A DNA stretch of 38,662 nucleotides, from positions 1 through 38,662 of the forward strand of contig NZ_JAGPBB010000034.1 of assembly GCF_018063565.1 (NCBI RefSeq), given 5' to 3'. The DNA is from Rhodoferax sp. (lineage in GTDB: Bacteria; Pseudomonadota; Gammaproteobacteria; Burkholderiales; Burkholderiaceae_C). Position 1 is the stretch's first letter, and each line of letters starts with the position of its first letter. The notes beneath the pieces are model-generated. The model did no database searches and was not told the DNA's origin. It saw only the letters and a list, made by a program, of their open reading frames with translations. A program made the position numbers and the translations under genes. Of the stretch, positions 8,353 through 16,519 are shown piece after piece.

Positions 8353-8510
8353 GCCGCTTGTCCTTGAACTGCCTTAAGCAAAATCACAGTGCTGATGAAT
8401 AACAAGCGCTTATCAGATGGATGGGGTGCGGTTGTCAGACGCCGCCTGCCGCTTGCGCGAAGGCTGGCAATGCACCGGCTCAAAGTTCGAGCCGTTTCCG
8501 GCTGCAGCCC

Positions 8511-8550
8511 TTTATATAAAAGCGCTAACAGCTATGAAAATAGTAAAAAA
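8511..8550 (-). repeat. degenerate Comamonadaceae-type interspersed repeat, copy 1
   Basis: Read leftward this contains ATAGCTGTTAGCGCTTTTAT then ATAAAGGG, which shares the AGCTG..AGCGC..TAAxGG core with three other sites in the window (18885-18930, 28037-28080, 35615-35673). It sits next to the terminator-like hairpin. Confidence 0.5.
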
Positions 8551-8571
8551 GGCTGGCGCCGAGGCGCCAGC
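8545..8571 (-). terminator. leftward intrinsic terminator in the nirS/nosZ intergenic region
   Basis: GCTGGCGCC (8552-8560) and GGCGCCAGC (8563-8571) form a 9-bp GC-rich stem with a 2-nt loop by strict pairing. On the minus strand it is followed directly by six T (complement of 8545-8550), the classic intrinsic terminator form. No leftward gene ends here: it lies about 300 bp upstream of nirS and 300 bp from the nosZ start, so it may end a small RNA, attenuate a long nirS leader, or block antisense transcription from nosZ. Confidence 0.65.
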
Positions 8572-8702
8572 AAACTCTTCGCTTCAAGGAAACTGTCCGG
8601 GGCAAATTCTGGCAAAAGGTACAAGATTCGTCCTTGACTCATCTTAAGACTCAGGCCCGGAACGGCAGCCAATGCTGCTTTTCATCTCGATCTGCACATT
8701 GT

Positions 8703-8716
8703 TTGATATGTATCAA
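8703..8716. promoter_or_regulatory. perfect FNR/Dnr binding site
   Basis: TTGAT-ATGT-ATCAA, an exact match to the FNR/Anr/Dnr consensus, with the palindrome extended by one T and one A at the ends (8702-8717). Its centre is about 157 bp upstream of the nosZ ATG. It is expected to activate nosZ under low oxygen or NO; as a symmetric site it could also serve a leftward promoter. Confidence 0.85.
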
Positions 8717-8866
8717 ATAAGTAGACATGCATATCCACAAAAACCTAATCTGCCTTAAGGCCAAGTCGGCCCTAAATTTCTAGACTCCCCGGCGTTATCC
8801 ACACCAAGCCTTGATCCATTCGTGACATCGATGGCTTAACCATAACCCAACCTGGAGAAAAAGCGA

Positions 8867-11155
8867 ATGAAAAGATTGAGCACACTGGCGGCGTCCCTGA
8901 TGGCGGCCGGTATTGGCTTGGCCGTGACGTCGGCGTGGTCAGCAGACTCGCTGCAAGATGTGATGAAAGCGCGGGGCTTAAGCCAGCAAGACCTGCTGGC
9001 CGCCGCCAAGACCTATGTGCCTACCGGCGGGCGCGACGAGTTCATTGCCATCAGCTCTGGCGGTCAGTCTGGCCAGCTCATCGTCTACGGCATTCCGTCC
9101 ATGCGTATTCTGAAGTACATCGGCGTCTTCACACCCGAGCCATGGCAGGGTTATGGCTTTGACGAAGAGTCCAAGAAAGTGCTGGCCGGTGGCCGCATTG
9201 ACGGCAAAGACATCACCTGGGGTGACACCCACCACCCGGCTTTCTCTGAAACCAACGGTGAATCGGACGGCCAGTTTGTGTTCATCAACGACAAGGCCAA
9301 CCCGCGTATTGCCGTGGTGGACTTGCGTGACTTCGAGACCAAGCAGATTGTGGCCAACCCGATCTACAAGTCTGAGCATGGTGGCGCGTTTGTGACGCCC
9401 AACTCGGAGTACATCTTTGAGGCGGCGCAATACGCGTCGCCGCTGGAAAACAAGAAGTTCTATCCGCTCGAAGAGTTCAACGAAAAATACCGCGGCGGCA
9501 TGACCTATTGGAAATTTGACCGCACCAAGGGCCTGATCGATCAAAAGCAGTCGTTCTCCATCGAATTGCCACCGTACTCCCAAGACTTGTCGGACGCCGG
9601 CAAAGGCCCCTCGGACGGCTGGTCGTTTACCAACTCATTCTGCTCGGAGCGTTATGTGGGCGGCATTGAAGACGGTCGCCCGCCGTATGAGGCGGGTTGC
9701 TCGGCCAAAGACACTGACTACCTGCATGTGATCAACTGGAAAAAAGCCGCCGAATTGGTGAAAGCCGGCAAAGCCAAACAAATCAATGGCCACAACGTGC
9801 TGATGATGGACACCGCCATCAAGGAAGGCATCTTGTTCCTAATTCCTGAGCCCAAGTCGCCCCACGGCGTGGACGTGACACCTGACGGCACCAAGCTGAT
9901 TGTGGCGGGCAAGCTCGACACCCATGTGTCGGTGTATTCGTTCGAGAAGATCATGGCCGCCATCAAGGCGGGCAAGTTCGAGTCCAAAGACCCGTACGGC
10001 ATCCCGGTCATCAGCATGAAAGACGCGCTGCACACGCAGGTGTCACTGGGTCTGGGGCCGCTGCACACACAGTACGACAGCAAGACCTGTGTGGCTTACA
10101 CCTCTTTGTATGTGGACTCGCAAGTCGCCAAATGGGACTACTGCGAAGGCAAGCTGCTCGACAAGATCAGCGTGCACTACAACATCGGTCACCTGATGAC
10201 CATGGAAGGCGACACCACCAAACCCAAGGGCAAGTACCTGGTGGCGCTGAACAAACTGGCGATCGACCGCTTTAACCCGGTCGGGCCGCTGCACCCGCAG
10301 AACCACCAGTTGATCGACATCAGTGGCGACAAGATGCAACTCCTCTATGACATGCCGATCCCGCTGGGCGAGCCGCACTATGTGGCCGCCATCGACGCCA
10401 AGAAGCTCAAACCCGCCGTGCGTTACAAGCTCGGCACCAACAGCCGCACCGATGAGGCCCACCCGGATGCGGTGCGAGCTGGTGAAGAAAAGACTGTGCG
10501 CAAGGGCAATAAGGTTGAGGTTTGGGGTTCACTGATTCGCTCACACATCACCCCCGAGAAGATCGAGGCTGAGGTGGGCGACGAGGTCACCATCCACCTG
10601 ACCAACCTCGAGCGCGCGCAGGACGAAACCCACGGCTTCACCGTGTCCACCTACAACGTGCATGCATCGATTGAGCCGGGCAAGACCGTCACCGTCAAGT
10701 TCAAGGCCGACAAGGAAGGCGTGTACCCGTATTACTGCACCGAGTTCTGCTCGGCCTTGCACCTTGAGATGCAGGGCTACCTGTTGGTCAAACCCAAGGG
10801 CTGGAAAGCCACCAAGACCACATTGGCCAAGGGCAACTACACCGAGGCCGACTACAAGGCCACTTTGAAGAAGGTGGCCGATACCCAGGTGATCATCGAC
10901 TCGGTGGTGACCTATATCACCAGCGTGAACTACAAGGATTTCCCCGAGGTGGTGGCCATGGTCGAAGACGCGTTTGACCAGTTGGGCAAGACCAAGGACC
11001 TGAAAGCCAAGCACGAAGGCTATGCCGCCAAGAAGGAATGGGAAAGCGCCAACCTGTGGGCCGAGCAGATCTGGCAATACCAGGTCAAGACTGCCGACCT
11101 GGGACTGCGTGCCAAGACCTTCCTTGAAGAGCACGGTGCCAAGAAAGTCAAGTAA
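8867..11155 (+). CDS. nosZ: nitrous oxide reductase, clade II (Sec-dependent)
   Basis: Periplasmic copper enzyme that reduces N2O to N2. The 762-residue precursor starts with a plain Sec signal peptide (about 1-25, ending TSAWSA) and lacks the twin-arginine signal of clade I NosZ. The propeller carries the CuZ histidine motifs, including D120-T-H122-H123, SPHGVDVTPDG, GPLHTQYD and NIGHLMTMEGD. The cupredoxin domain carries the CuA ligands H589 (ETHGF), C624, C628, H632 and M635. After the CuA domain a helical, charged tail of about 110 residues (from about 650) has no heme motif. The ATG at 8867 has GGAG 9 nt upstream. A terminator-like hairpin follows the gene. All metal ligands seen are present, so the enzyme should be active. 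Confidence 0.97.
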   Translation: MKRLSTLAASLMAAGIGLAVTSAWSADSLQDVMKARGLSQQDLLAAAKTYVPTGGRDEFIAISSGGQSGQLIVYGIPSMRILKYIGVFTPEPWQGYGFDEESKKVLAGGRIDGKDITWGDTHHPAFSETNGESDGQFVFINDKANPRIAVVDLRDFETKQIVANPIYKSEHGGAFVTPNSEYIFEAAQYASPLENKKFYPLEEFNEKYRGGMTYWKFDRTKGLIDQKQSFSIELPPYSQDLSDAGKGPSDGWSFTNSFCSERYVGGIEDGRPPYEAGCSAKDTDYLHVINWKKAAELVKAGKAKQINGHNVLMMDTAIKEGILFLIPEPKSPHGVDVTPDGTKLIVAGKLDTHVSVYSFEKIMAAIKAGKFESKDPYGIPVISMKDALHTQVSLGLGPLHTQYDSKTCVAYTSLYVDSQVAKWDYCEGKLLDKISVHYNIGHLMTMEGDTTKPKGKYLVALNKLAIDRFNPVGPLHPQNHQLIDISGDKMQLLYDMPIPLGEPHYVAAIDAKKLKPAVRYKLGTNSRTDEAHPDAVRAGEEKTVRKGNKVEVWGSLIRSHITPEKIEAEVGDEVTIHLTNLERAQDETHGFTVSTYNVHASIEPGKTVTVKFKADKEGVYPYYCTEFCSALHLEMQGYLLVKPKGWKATKTTLAKGNYTEADYKATLKKVADTQVIIDSVVTYITSVNYKDFPEVVAMVEDAFDQLGKTKDLKAKHEGYAAKKEWESANLWAEQIWQYQVKTADLGLRAKTFLEEHGAKKVK

Positions 11156-11175
11156 TCCGGCATAAGCGACCCACC

Positions 11176-11214
11176 CGTCGGGGAGTCCATTTGTTTGGCT
11201 CCCCGATGCTTTTT
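11176..11214 (+). terminator. intrinsic terminator-like hairpin after nosZ
   Basis: TCGGGGAG (11178-11185) pairs with CTCCCCGA (11199-11206), extendable by CCA/TGG inside and a C-G and G-U pair outside, followed within 3 nt by five T (11210-11214). It lies between nosZ and the next cytochrome gene in the same direction, so it probably lets only part of the transcription read through and keeps nosZ mRNA in excess. Confidence 0.7.
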
Positions 11215-11229
11215 GAAAAAGGTAAAACC

Positions 11230-11538
11230 ATGAAGACAAAGTTGTTAATGATGGCGGCACTGTGCGTGCTCAGCTCGGGCGTGGCGCTGGCCGATGGTGC
11301 CGCTCTGTACGCAGAAAAAACCTGCGTGGCCTGCCACGGCAAAGACGGCAAAAAGACCCTGACGCCTGCCTACCCCAAGGTAGCCGGGCAAAACGCGTCG
11401 TACATCGAAGCGCAAATGAAAGACATCAAGTCGGGTGCGCGCGCCAACGGCAGTAGCGCCGCCATGAAAGGCATCATGCATTTGGTGTCTGACGCTGAGA
11501 TCAAGGAGCTGGCGCTTTACCTCTCCAAACTCAAATAG
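11230..11538 (+). CDS. nosC1: monoheme cytochrome c (nos-cluster NosC type)
   Basis: A small periplasmic class I cytochrome c of 102 residues with a Sec signal peptide (about 1-21, ending GVALA), one CVACH heme motif near residue 33 and a distal methionine in the MKGIMHLVSD stretch. It probably delivers electrons to the CuA site of NosZ, as proposed for the cytochromes of clade II nos clusters. I chose ATG at 11230 (AAGG upstream) over the TTG at 11191, since the signal peptide begins there. It lies just after the nosZ terminator-like hairpin and 38 bp before the diheme cytochrome. The symbol follows clade II usage, and the order here (before nosB) differs from some clusters. Confidence 0.85.
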   Translation: MKTKLLMMAALCVLSSGVALADGAALYAEKTCVACHGKDGKKTLTPAYPKVAGQNASYIEAQMKDIKSGARANGSSAAMKGIMHLVSDAEIKELALYLSKLK

Positions 11539-11576
11539 AGCTGCATCAATTCAATTTATTCCCCGGAGTTCTGAAA

Positions 11577-12317
11577 ATGAAGAAAACAATGGTTCTGGCA
11601 CTTGCCCTGGCTTTTGCACCCACATTGATCCTGGCGGGCGGCCCGCCGCCTGCCAAGCAAGCCGGTATCGAGGCCAAAGACTACAAATGGAACGCCCAGG
11701 AGGGCGAAAAAATCGAAGCCCTGAAGCTCAAGGGCAATGCCAAAGAAGGTAAAGATGGCTATGAAGTCTGCGGTGCCTGCCATCTGCCCTCGGGTGCGGG
11801 TCGCTCGGATGGCACTTTTCCCCAACTCGCCGGCCAGCATGCCACCGTGCTGATCAAGCAGATGGCCGACATTCGTGGCGGACTACGTGACAACCCGACG
11901 ATGTATCCGTTTGCCAAGGAGCTGGTCGACGCCCAGGAGCTGGCCAACGTGTCGGCTTACATCGAGAGCCTGTGCATTCCCGTCGACCATGGCCAGTACG
12001 AAGGCCCGGACGCAGCCGCCCAGATCGCCACAGGCAAAGCCATGTATGAAAAAGAGTGTGCCGAGTGCCACATGAAGAACGGCGAAGGCGACAAGGCCAA
12101 GTTCTACCCGGTCATCGCCGGCCAGCATTACAAATACCTGCTGCGCCAGATGACCGAGATCCGCGAAGGCAAGCGCCGCAATGCCAACCCGGACATGGTC
12201 AAGATCATCAAGAAATACGACGACAAGCAGCTGGTGGCCATCTCGGCCTACCAGGCCAGCATGACCATGCCAGGCGCCATGTGCAAAGGCAAAACCACCG
12301 CCAAGAAGAAAGGCTGA
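11577..12317 (+). CDS. nosC2: diheme cytochrome c (nos-cluster NosC type)
   Basis: A periplasmic diheme cytochrome c of 246 residues: signal peptide (about 1-21), a first heme motif CGACH and a second CAECH, each followed by a PxxAGQH pattern (PQLAGQH and PVIAGQH) typical of c4-like duplicated domains. An insert rich in Lys and Glu (about residues 29-60) lies before the first heme. ATG at 11577 has a CGGAG ribosome-binding site. It ends 3 bp before nosB. Together with the monoheme cytochrome it is the likely electron wire between membrane quinol oxidation and NosZ. Confidence 0.87.
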   Translation: MKKTMVLALALAFAPTLILAGGPPPAKQAGIEAKDYKWNAQEGEKIEALKLKGNAKEGKDGYEVCGACHLPSGAGRSDGTFPQLAGQHATVLIKQMADIRGGLRDNPTMYPFAKELVDAQELANVSAYIESLCIPVDHGQYEGPDAAAQIATGKAMYEKECAECHMKNGEGDKAKFYPVIAGQHYKYLLRQMTEIREGKRRNANPDMVKIIKKYDDKQLVAISAYQASMTMPGAMCKGKTTAKKKG

Positions 12318-12320
12318 TTT

Positions 12321-13304
12321 GTGAGTACGCAGACCCAGCAGAACCGCCTGATCACGGCGCTCACCCTGGTGGCCCTGGTGGCCATGGTGGCGGCCTTTTT
12401 CGCGCCCATATGGTGGGTCTCGCTGACCGCGCCCAATTACCCCAAGGATGCGTTTCCGGATGGCATTCGCATCCACTTCCACTTTGACAGCGTGCAAAAC
12501 GGCTGCCGGGCCACGGGCACCGGCTCGCGCATGGCCGCCGAAACCATGCAGGCTGACATGGGACCGGACTCAGGGCGCTACAACCCGATTCTGGATGCCG
12601 CCCAGGACGTCAACAAAAATGCCACCGGGCTGGACTGTGTGCATGAGATGAACACCATCAACCACTATGTGGGCATGTTCCCGATTGCTACCGGCGCGCC
12701 GGTAGAGCGCCCCATGGCCAAGTACTTTTTTGGCATGTTTGCCGTCATGCTGCTGGGCTTCATCACGCCCGCGGGGCGAAAGCGTACCCTGGTGTTGTCA
12801 GCCGGTTTTCTGGCCGTGGCGGCATGGACGGTGACCGAGCAACTGGTGCTGGGCCACTTGGCAGCCCACGTCAAACACTATATTGAAGCGGCGGCGACCT
12901 TTTTTAACGAACCCGCCAAGTTGCAGGTCTGGGGCAACAACGTGACGCTGTACACCCAGATCGCCATGGGCGGCATGATCGCTGCGATGGTGATTCTGGT
13001 GGTAGGTGTGGCGCGCTGGCCCAGTTTTTCGCTGTTGTTGGTGGGTGTGCCGGCGCTGCTGCCGCTGTTTTTTGTCATCGAGTACGCCGGCTGGCTCTGG
13101 TTCTTTGGCCACAACATGCACCCCTGGGGCGCGTTCACGGTCAAGCCGTTCATGCCAACGCTTTTTGGCGAGGGCAAGGTGGCGCAGTTTTCCACTTACT
13201 CCTACCCGTACTGGGGCTATGGATTGCTGATGGTGACCTTTGCTTGCCTTGCGGTGGCGATGTTGTTGCGGCGCAAGCAGTTGCGCGAAACGGCAGACAG
13301 CTGA
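12321..13304 (+). CDS. nosB: NosB-type integral membrane protein
   Basis: A 327-residue polytopic membrane protein characteristic of clade II nos clusters, where it sits after nosZ in place of NosR and is thought to help electron flow or NosZ maturation. One N-terminal helix (about 9-32) is followed by a long non-cytoplasmic loop with two cysteines (NGC near residue 57 and LDC near 105), then about five further helices, with the motifs GFITPAGRKR and FGHNMHPWGAF. It starts with GTG at 12321, 3 bp after the diheme cytochrome, and is followed 1 bp later by nosD. The exact biochemical role of NosB is not settled in the literature I know. Confidence 0.85.
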   Translation: MSTQTQQNRLITALTLVALVAMVAAFFAPIWWVSLTAPNYPKDAFPDGIRIHFHFDSVQNGCRATGTGSRMAAETMQADMGPDSGRYNPILDAAQDVNKNATGLDCVHEMNTINHYVGMFPIATGAPVERPMAKYFFGMFAVMLLGFITPAGRKRTLVLSAGFLAVAAWTVTEQLVLGHLAAHVKHYIEAAATFFNEPAKLQVWGNNVTLYTQIAMGGMIAAMVILVVGVARWPSFSLLLVGVPALLPLFFVIEYAGWLWFFGHNMHPWGAFTVKPFMPTLFGEGKVAQFSTYSYPYWGYGLLMVTFACLAVAMLLRRKQLRETADS

Positions 13305-13305
13305 C

Positions 13306-14685
13306 ATGGCAAGGTGGCGGTCAACGCTTCCAGCGCTGCTACTAGGGGCTGTATCTGTGGTGGTGCTGGCCCAAGGGGTCAGCGACGTGGTGGGCCAGGG
13401 CGAAACTTCGGGAAAACTCGGTGCCACCGCTGACTTGTCTACGGCACCGCGGGTAACCATCGACCGCCCCAAGCCCACCTTCATGCTGCATGAGCGGCAT
13501 CGGCGGGTGCATGGTTTGAAACCGTTTCAACAGCTGGTGGATGCGGCACCTGCAGGTTCCGTGCTGCGACCAGCGCCGGGTACCTATGCCGGCCCGGTGG
13601 TGCTCAAAAAATCTCTCACGATTGAAGGCGATGGCAAGGTCATCATTGACGCCGGTGACAAAGGCACGGTGTTTTCGCTTGAAGCCGGCAAATCCACGCT
13701 GCGTGGTCTGCATCTGACCGGCTCGGGAGACAACCATGACACCGACGACGCTTGCCTCGACGTACGCGGCCACGGCAACGTGCTGGAAAACCTGGTGATT
13801 GACAACTGCCTGTTTGGCATCGACCTGAAACAGTCCAGCGACAACATCGTGCGAGGCAACAAAGTGCGCTCCAAGCCCGCACTGCTGGGCGTGCGTGGTG
13901 ACGGCATTCGCCTTTGGTACAGCAACAACAACCTGATCGAGGCCAACCTGGTCACCGACTCGCGCGACATGGTGGCCTGGTATTCGCACCGCAACATTTA
14001 CCGGGGCAACGAAGGGCGGCGCAGCCGCTACTCGATCCACTTCATGTTTGCCAACAACAACATTGTGGAAAACAACCGCTTTATCGACAACGCGGTGGGA
14101 ATCTATTTCATGTACATGGAAGGCGGCGGCGCGCGCAACAACCTGATCTCGCACGCCACCGGTTCCACCGGCATGGCGCTGGGGTTCAAGGAGTCGTCGG
14201 ACATTTTTATCGAAAACAACGACATCATTTACAGCGCCATTGGCGTGGGATCCGACCTGTCGCCGTTTCAACCCGACACCACCATTCGCTTCAAAGGCAA
14301 CCGTTTTGCCTACAACGGCGTGGCGGTGCAACTCACCAGCGAGCTCGGCGGCAACGAATTCACCGACAACATCTTTGAAGGCAATATCACCGACATCACC
14401 CAGGGTGGCCGTGGCAAGGGTGATAGGAACAAATGGCTGGGCAACTACTTTGACAGCTACCAGGGTTTCGACAAAAACAAGGACGGCTTTGGCGACACCA
14501 CGCATGAGCACTATGCGTTTGCCGACCAGATCTGGATGGAAATCCCCGCTGCCGGTTTCTTCAAAACCTCGCCAGTGCTGGAGTTGCTGGACTTTCTGGA
14601 GCGTCTCGCACCGTTTTCATCACCCGAGTTGCAGCTCAGAGATACCAAGCCGCGTTACAACAAACCGCCCAGGATGGCCAAATGA
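13306..14685 (+). CDS. nosD: NosD, periplasmic beta-helix copper-site assembly protein
   Basis: A periplasmic protein of 459 residues needed to assemble the CuZ centre of NosZ together with the NosFY ABC transporter. Signal peptide about 1-24. The body is a right-handed parallel beta-helix of carbohydrate-binding/sugar-hydrolase (CASH) type, seen as repeated NNxIxxN turns such as YSNNNLIEANLVTDS, FANNNIVENNRFIDN and ESSDIFIENNDIIYS. The C-terminal segment LDFLERLAPFSSPELQLRDTK is family-typical. I chose ATG at 13306, 1 bp after the nosB stop, since the signal peptide starts there. It overlaps nosG by 4 bp. Full length. Confidence 0.95.
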   Translation: MARWRSTLPALLLGAVSVVVLAQGVSDVVGQGETSGKLGATADLSTAPRVTIDRPKPTFMLHERHRRVHGLKPFQQLVDAAPAGSVLRPAPGTYAGPVVLKKSLTIEGDGKVIIDAGDKGTVFSLEAGKSTLRGLHLTGSGDNHDTDDACLDVRGHGNVLENLVIDNCLFGIDLKQSSDNIVRGNKVRSKPALLGVRGDGIRLWYSNNNLIEANLVTDSRDMVAWYSHRNIYRGNEGRRSRYSIHFMFANNNIVENNRFIDNAVGIYFMYMEGGGARNNLISHATGSTGMALGFKESSDIFIENNDIIYSAIGVGSDLSPFQPDTTIRFKGNRFAYNGVAVQLTSELGGNEFTDNIFEGNITDITQGGRGKGDRNKWLGNYFDSYQGFDKNKDGFGDTTHEHYAFADQIWMEIPAAGFFKTSPVLELLDFLERLAPFSSPELQLRDTKPRYNKPPRMAK

Positions 14686-15542
14686 GTGAGGAACTACCCG
14701 GCGCACCAAAGCCACCCGAGCCGGTGAAAGCAAAAAAGACAGGGCTATCACGCCAGGACCGCCGCCGCCTGTTGCGCACCGCCTTGCTGGCCGGTGGCGT
14801 GCTGGGTGCCGCGCTGTCAGGCTACCTGCCGCTCGTGTACGCGCAAAAGCAACGACTGCGTCCACCCGGTGCGCTGGACGAAAAAGACTTTCTCGGTTCA
14901 TGCATCAAATGCGGACAGTGCGTTCAGGTGTGCCCGGTGCAAGCCATCAAACTGGCCGAATTGGTGGACGGCTTTGGTGTCGGCGTGCCCTACATCGACG
15001 CGCGTGCGCAGGCTTGCGACTTCTCGTGTGACGCGGTGCAGTGTATTTTGGCCTGCCCCACGGGCTCATTGGCCTACCACAAGCCGGCCTTTTTGCCGGT
15101 GCGCGTCGGCGCCATACTGGCGGGCAAGCCGATTTTGAAAGCCAAGGAAAAAGACCCGGAACCAACGCTCAACCTGAAAGAACGCATGGGTGTGGCGCGG
15201 CTGACCCGCCCTGAAGCCTGCCTGGCCGGGCAAGGCAAGGGTTTCAAAGGCCCAGCCCGTGGCACAGACTTTGACGGGCAAATGCGCTACATGGACGTGG
15301 ACCGCTGGAAGCCGATCCGCATCGCCGATCACCCTTACGACGTGCCCGAGTGCAACCTGTGCGTGAGCGAATGCCCGGTGGGCGGAGCCATCCGCATGGA
15401 AAGCCTGCAAACCGCCGATGGCAAGACCCGCCGCCAGCCGGTGGTGTTGGAGCCCTGCGTGGGCTGCGGCGTGTGCGAGATGGTCTGCCCCACGGCACAG
15501 CCCTGCATCGTGATTGAAGCGCGGGAGGTCTGGAAAGCATGA
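14682..15542 (+). CDS. nosG: NosG, NapG-like 4[4Fe-4S] ferredoxin-type protein
   Basis: A 286-residue iron-sulfur protein, like NapG, that with NosH is thought to form a quinol-oxidising electron route to the periplasm in clade II systems. A twin-arginine-like N-terminus (DRRRLLRTALLAGG, about 26-40) suggests Tat export. Four cysteine clusters are visible: CIKCGQCVQVCP; CDFSCDAVQCILACP; CNLCVSECP; and CVGCGVCEMVCP, matching four [4Fe-4S] centres. It overlaps nosD and nosH by 4 bp each, which points to translational coupling. Confidence 0.93.
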   Translation: MSEELPGAPKPPEPVKAKKTGLSRQDRRRLLRTALLAGGVLGAALSGYLPLVYAQKQRLRPPGALDEKDFLGSCIKCGQCVQVCPVQAIKLAELVDGFGVGVPYIDARAQACDFSCDAVQCILACPTGSLAYHKPAFLPVRVGAILAGKPILKAKEKDPEPTLNLKERMGVARLTRPEACLAGQGKGFKGPARGTDFDGQMRYMDVDRWKPIRIADHPYDVPECNLCVSECPVGGAIRMESLQTADGKTRRQPVVLEPCVGCGVCEMVCPTAQPCIVIEAREVWKA

Positions 15543-16519
15543 ACAAGGTTCACCAAGCGCGGTTTCTTGATCAGATCGCCATCATGTTCGGGCGCGAGCC
15601 CAAAAAACCCACCGAGATCACCGAGCGCGCCCAGCAGGTCCACGAGCTCAAGCGCATGGCCAACAAGGTGGAGGTGCGTGCCGCCATTCTGAAGGCCCAC
15701 GAAAAGCCGCACGGCAACACCTGGCGCAACCGGCGTTGGACCTTTCTGCTGGCCGTTAACCTGTTGTTTGTGGTGTCGTTTTACCTGGACATTCAGATTC
15801 TGGAAGGTTCGCTGTCGGCCTCGCGCTTGATCGGCTTTCACCTGATTGACCTGAATTCGGCGTTGCAAGTCATGCTGGCGCACAAACACATCATCGTCAA
15901 TCTGGTGATTGGCACCGCCACGGTCTTGGCCATCTGGATGTTGCTAGGCGGGCGCACGTTTTGCTCTTGGGTCTGCCCCTACCACTTTGTCGCCGAGTTT
16001 GCCGAAAAGTTGCACTTGTCGATGGCCAAGAAAAAACTGGTGTCTGACCAACCCATGAGTCGAGGCTTGCGCACCTGGTTCTGGGTGATTTTTGCGTTGG
16101 CAGCGCTGGGTACCGGCTATACCGTGTTTGAGGCGATCTCACCCACCGGCATTTTGTCGCGTGCGTTGATCTACGGCCCTGGCCTGGCGCTGCTGTGGGT
16201 GGCAGCGCTGTTGCTGTTTGAGGTGACGTTTTCCCGGCGTGCCTGGTGCCGCTATGTCTGCCCGATTGGCCTGACCTATGGTGTGGTGGGCATTGTGTCG
16301 CCGGTGCGTGTGAAGTACACGCTGCAGGGCTGCTTTCATGAAGGTGACTGCAAAAAAGTCTGCCTGGTGCCGCATGTGCTGGAAACCGTGGTCAAAGGCC
16401 GCGCCGTCGATACCGAGGTCATCCTGGGCCCGGACTGCACACGCTGTGGCGCCTGTGTAGATGTGTGCCCCACCGGTTCGCTCAAGTTCGACATCAAAGG
16501 GCTTTCCAAGATTCTGTAA
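15539..16519 (+). CDS. nosH: NosH, NapH-like membrane ferredoxin-type quinol dehydrogenase
   Basis: A 326-residue membrane protein similar to NapH, the likely partner of NosG in taking electrons from quinol. A charged cytoplasmic N-terminus (1-60) is followed by four TM helices (about 64-84, 120-140, 178-198, 208-228). It shows the NapH-type cysteine motifs CSWVCPYHF and CRYVCPIG at membrane edges, then C-terminal cluster motifs CFHEGDCKKVC and CTRCGACVDVCP for [4Fe-4S] binding. It overlaps nosG by 4 bp. NapH-type proteins work with menaquinol or ubiquinol; the menA gene downstream makes menaquinol worth considering. Confidence 0.93.
   Translation: MNKVHQARFLDQIAIMFGREPKKPTEITERAQQVHELKRMANKVEVRAAILKAHEKPHGNTWRNRRWTFLLAVNLLFVVSFYLDIQILEGSLSASRLIGFHLIDLNSALQVMLAHKHIIVNLVIGTATVLAIWMLLGGRTFCSWVCPYHFVAEFAEKLHLSMAKKKLVSDQPMSRGLRTWFWVIFALAALGTGYTVFEAISPTGILSRALIYGPGLALLWVAALLLFEVTFSRRAWCRYVCPIGLTYGVVGIVSPVRVKYTLQGCFHEGDCKKVCLVPHVLETVVKGRAVDTEVILGPDCTRCGACVDVCPTGSLKFDIKGLSKIL

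Larger units (their letters stand above)
8242..8866. promoter_or_regulatory. divergent nirS/nosZ control region
   Basis: 625 bp without a credible gene between the divergent nirS and nosZ starts. It holds a perfect FNR/Dnr box (8703-8716), a weaker FNR-like site (8339-8352), a degenerate interspersed repeat (8511-8550) and a leftward intrinsic-terminator-like hairpin (8545-8571). AAGCGCTT at 8404-8411 may be a further repeat fragment, and CCTTAAGG at 8753-8760 is a short palindrome. The nosZ ribosome-binding site is GGAG at 8854-8857. A -10-like TAATCT (8746-8751) lies 29 bp after the perfect box, which is farther than in a standard class II promoter, so the start site is not clear. Confidence 0.7.

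Noticed and set aside
8364-8377. Second FNR-like site TTGAA-CTGC-CTTAA
   Set aside because: Both half-sites deviate from consensus; weaker than the site at 8339-8352.
8389-8637. Plus-strand reading frame of 82 codons in the nirS/nosZ intergenic region
   Set aside because: It runs through the repeat and the terminator-like hairpin, has no good ribosome-binding site and no protein-like features.
9718-10462. Minus-strand frames opposite nosZ
   Set aside because: Antisense to a gene with full metal-ligand conservation; no independent support.
13342-14511. Long minus-strand reading frame of 389 codons opposite nosD
   Set aside because: It is exactly antisense to a confident NosD gene, has no family features, and reflects the codon pattern of the GC-rich plus strand.
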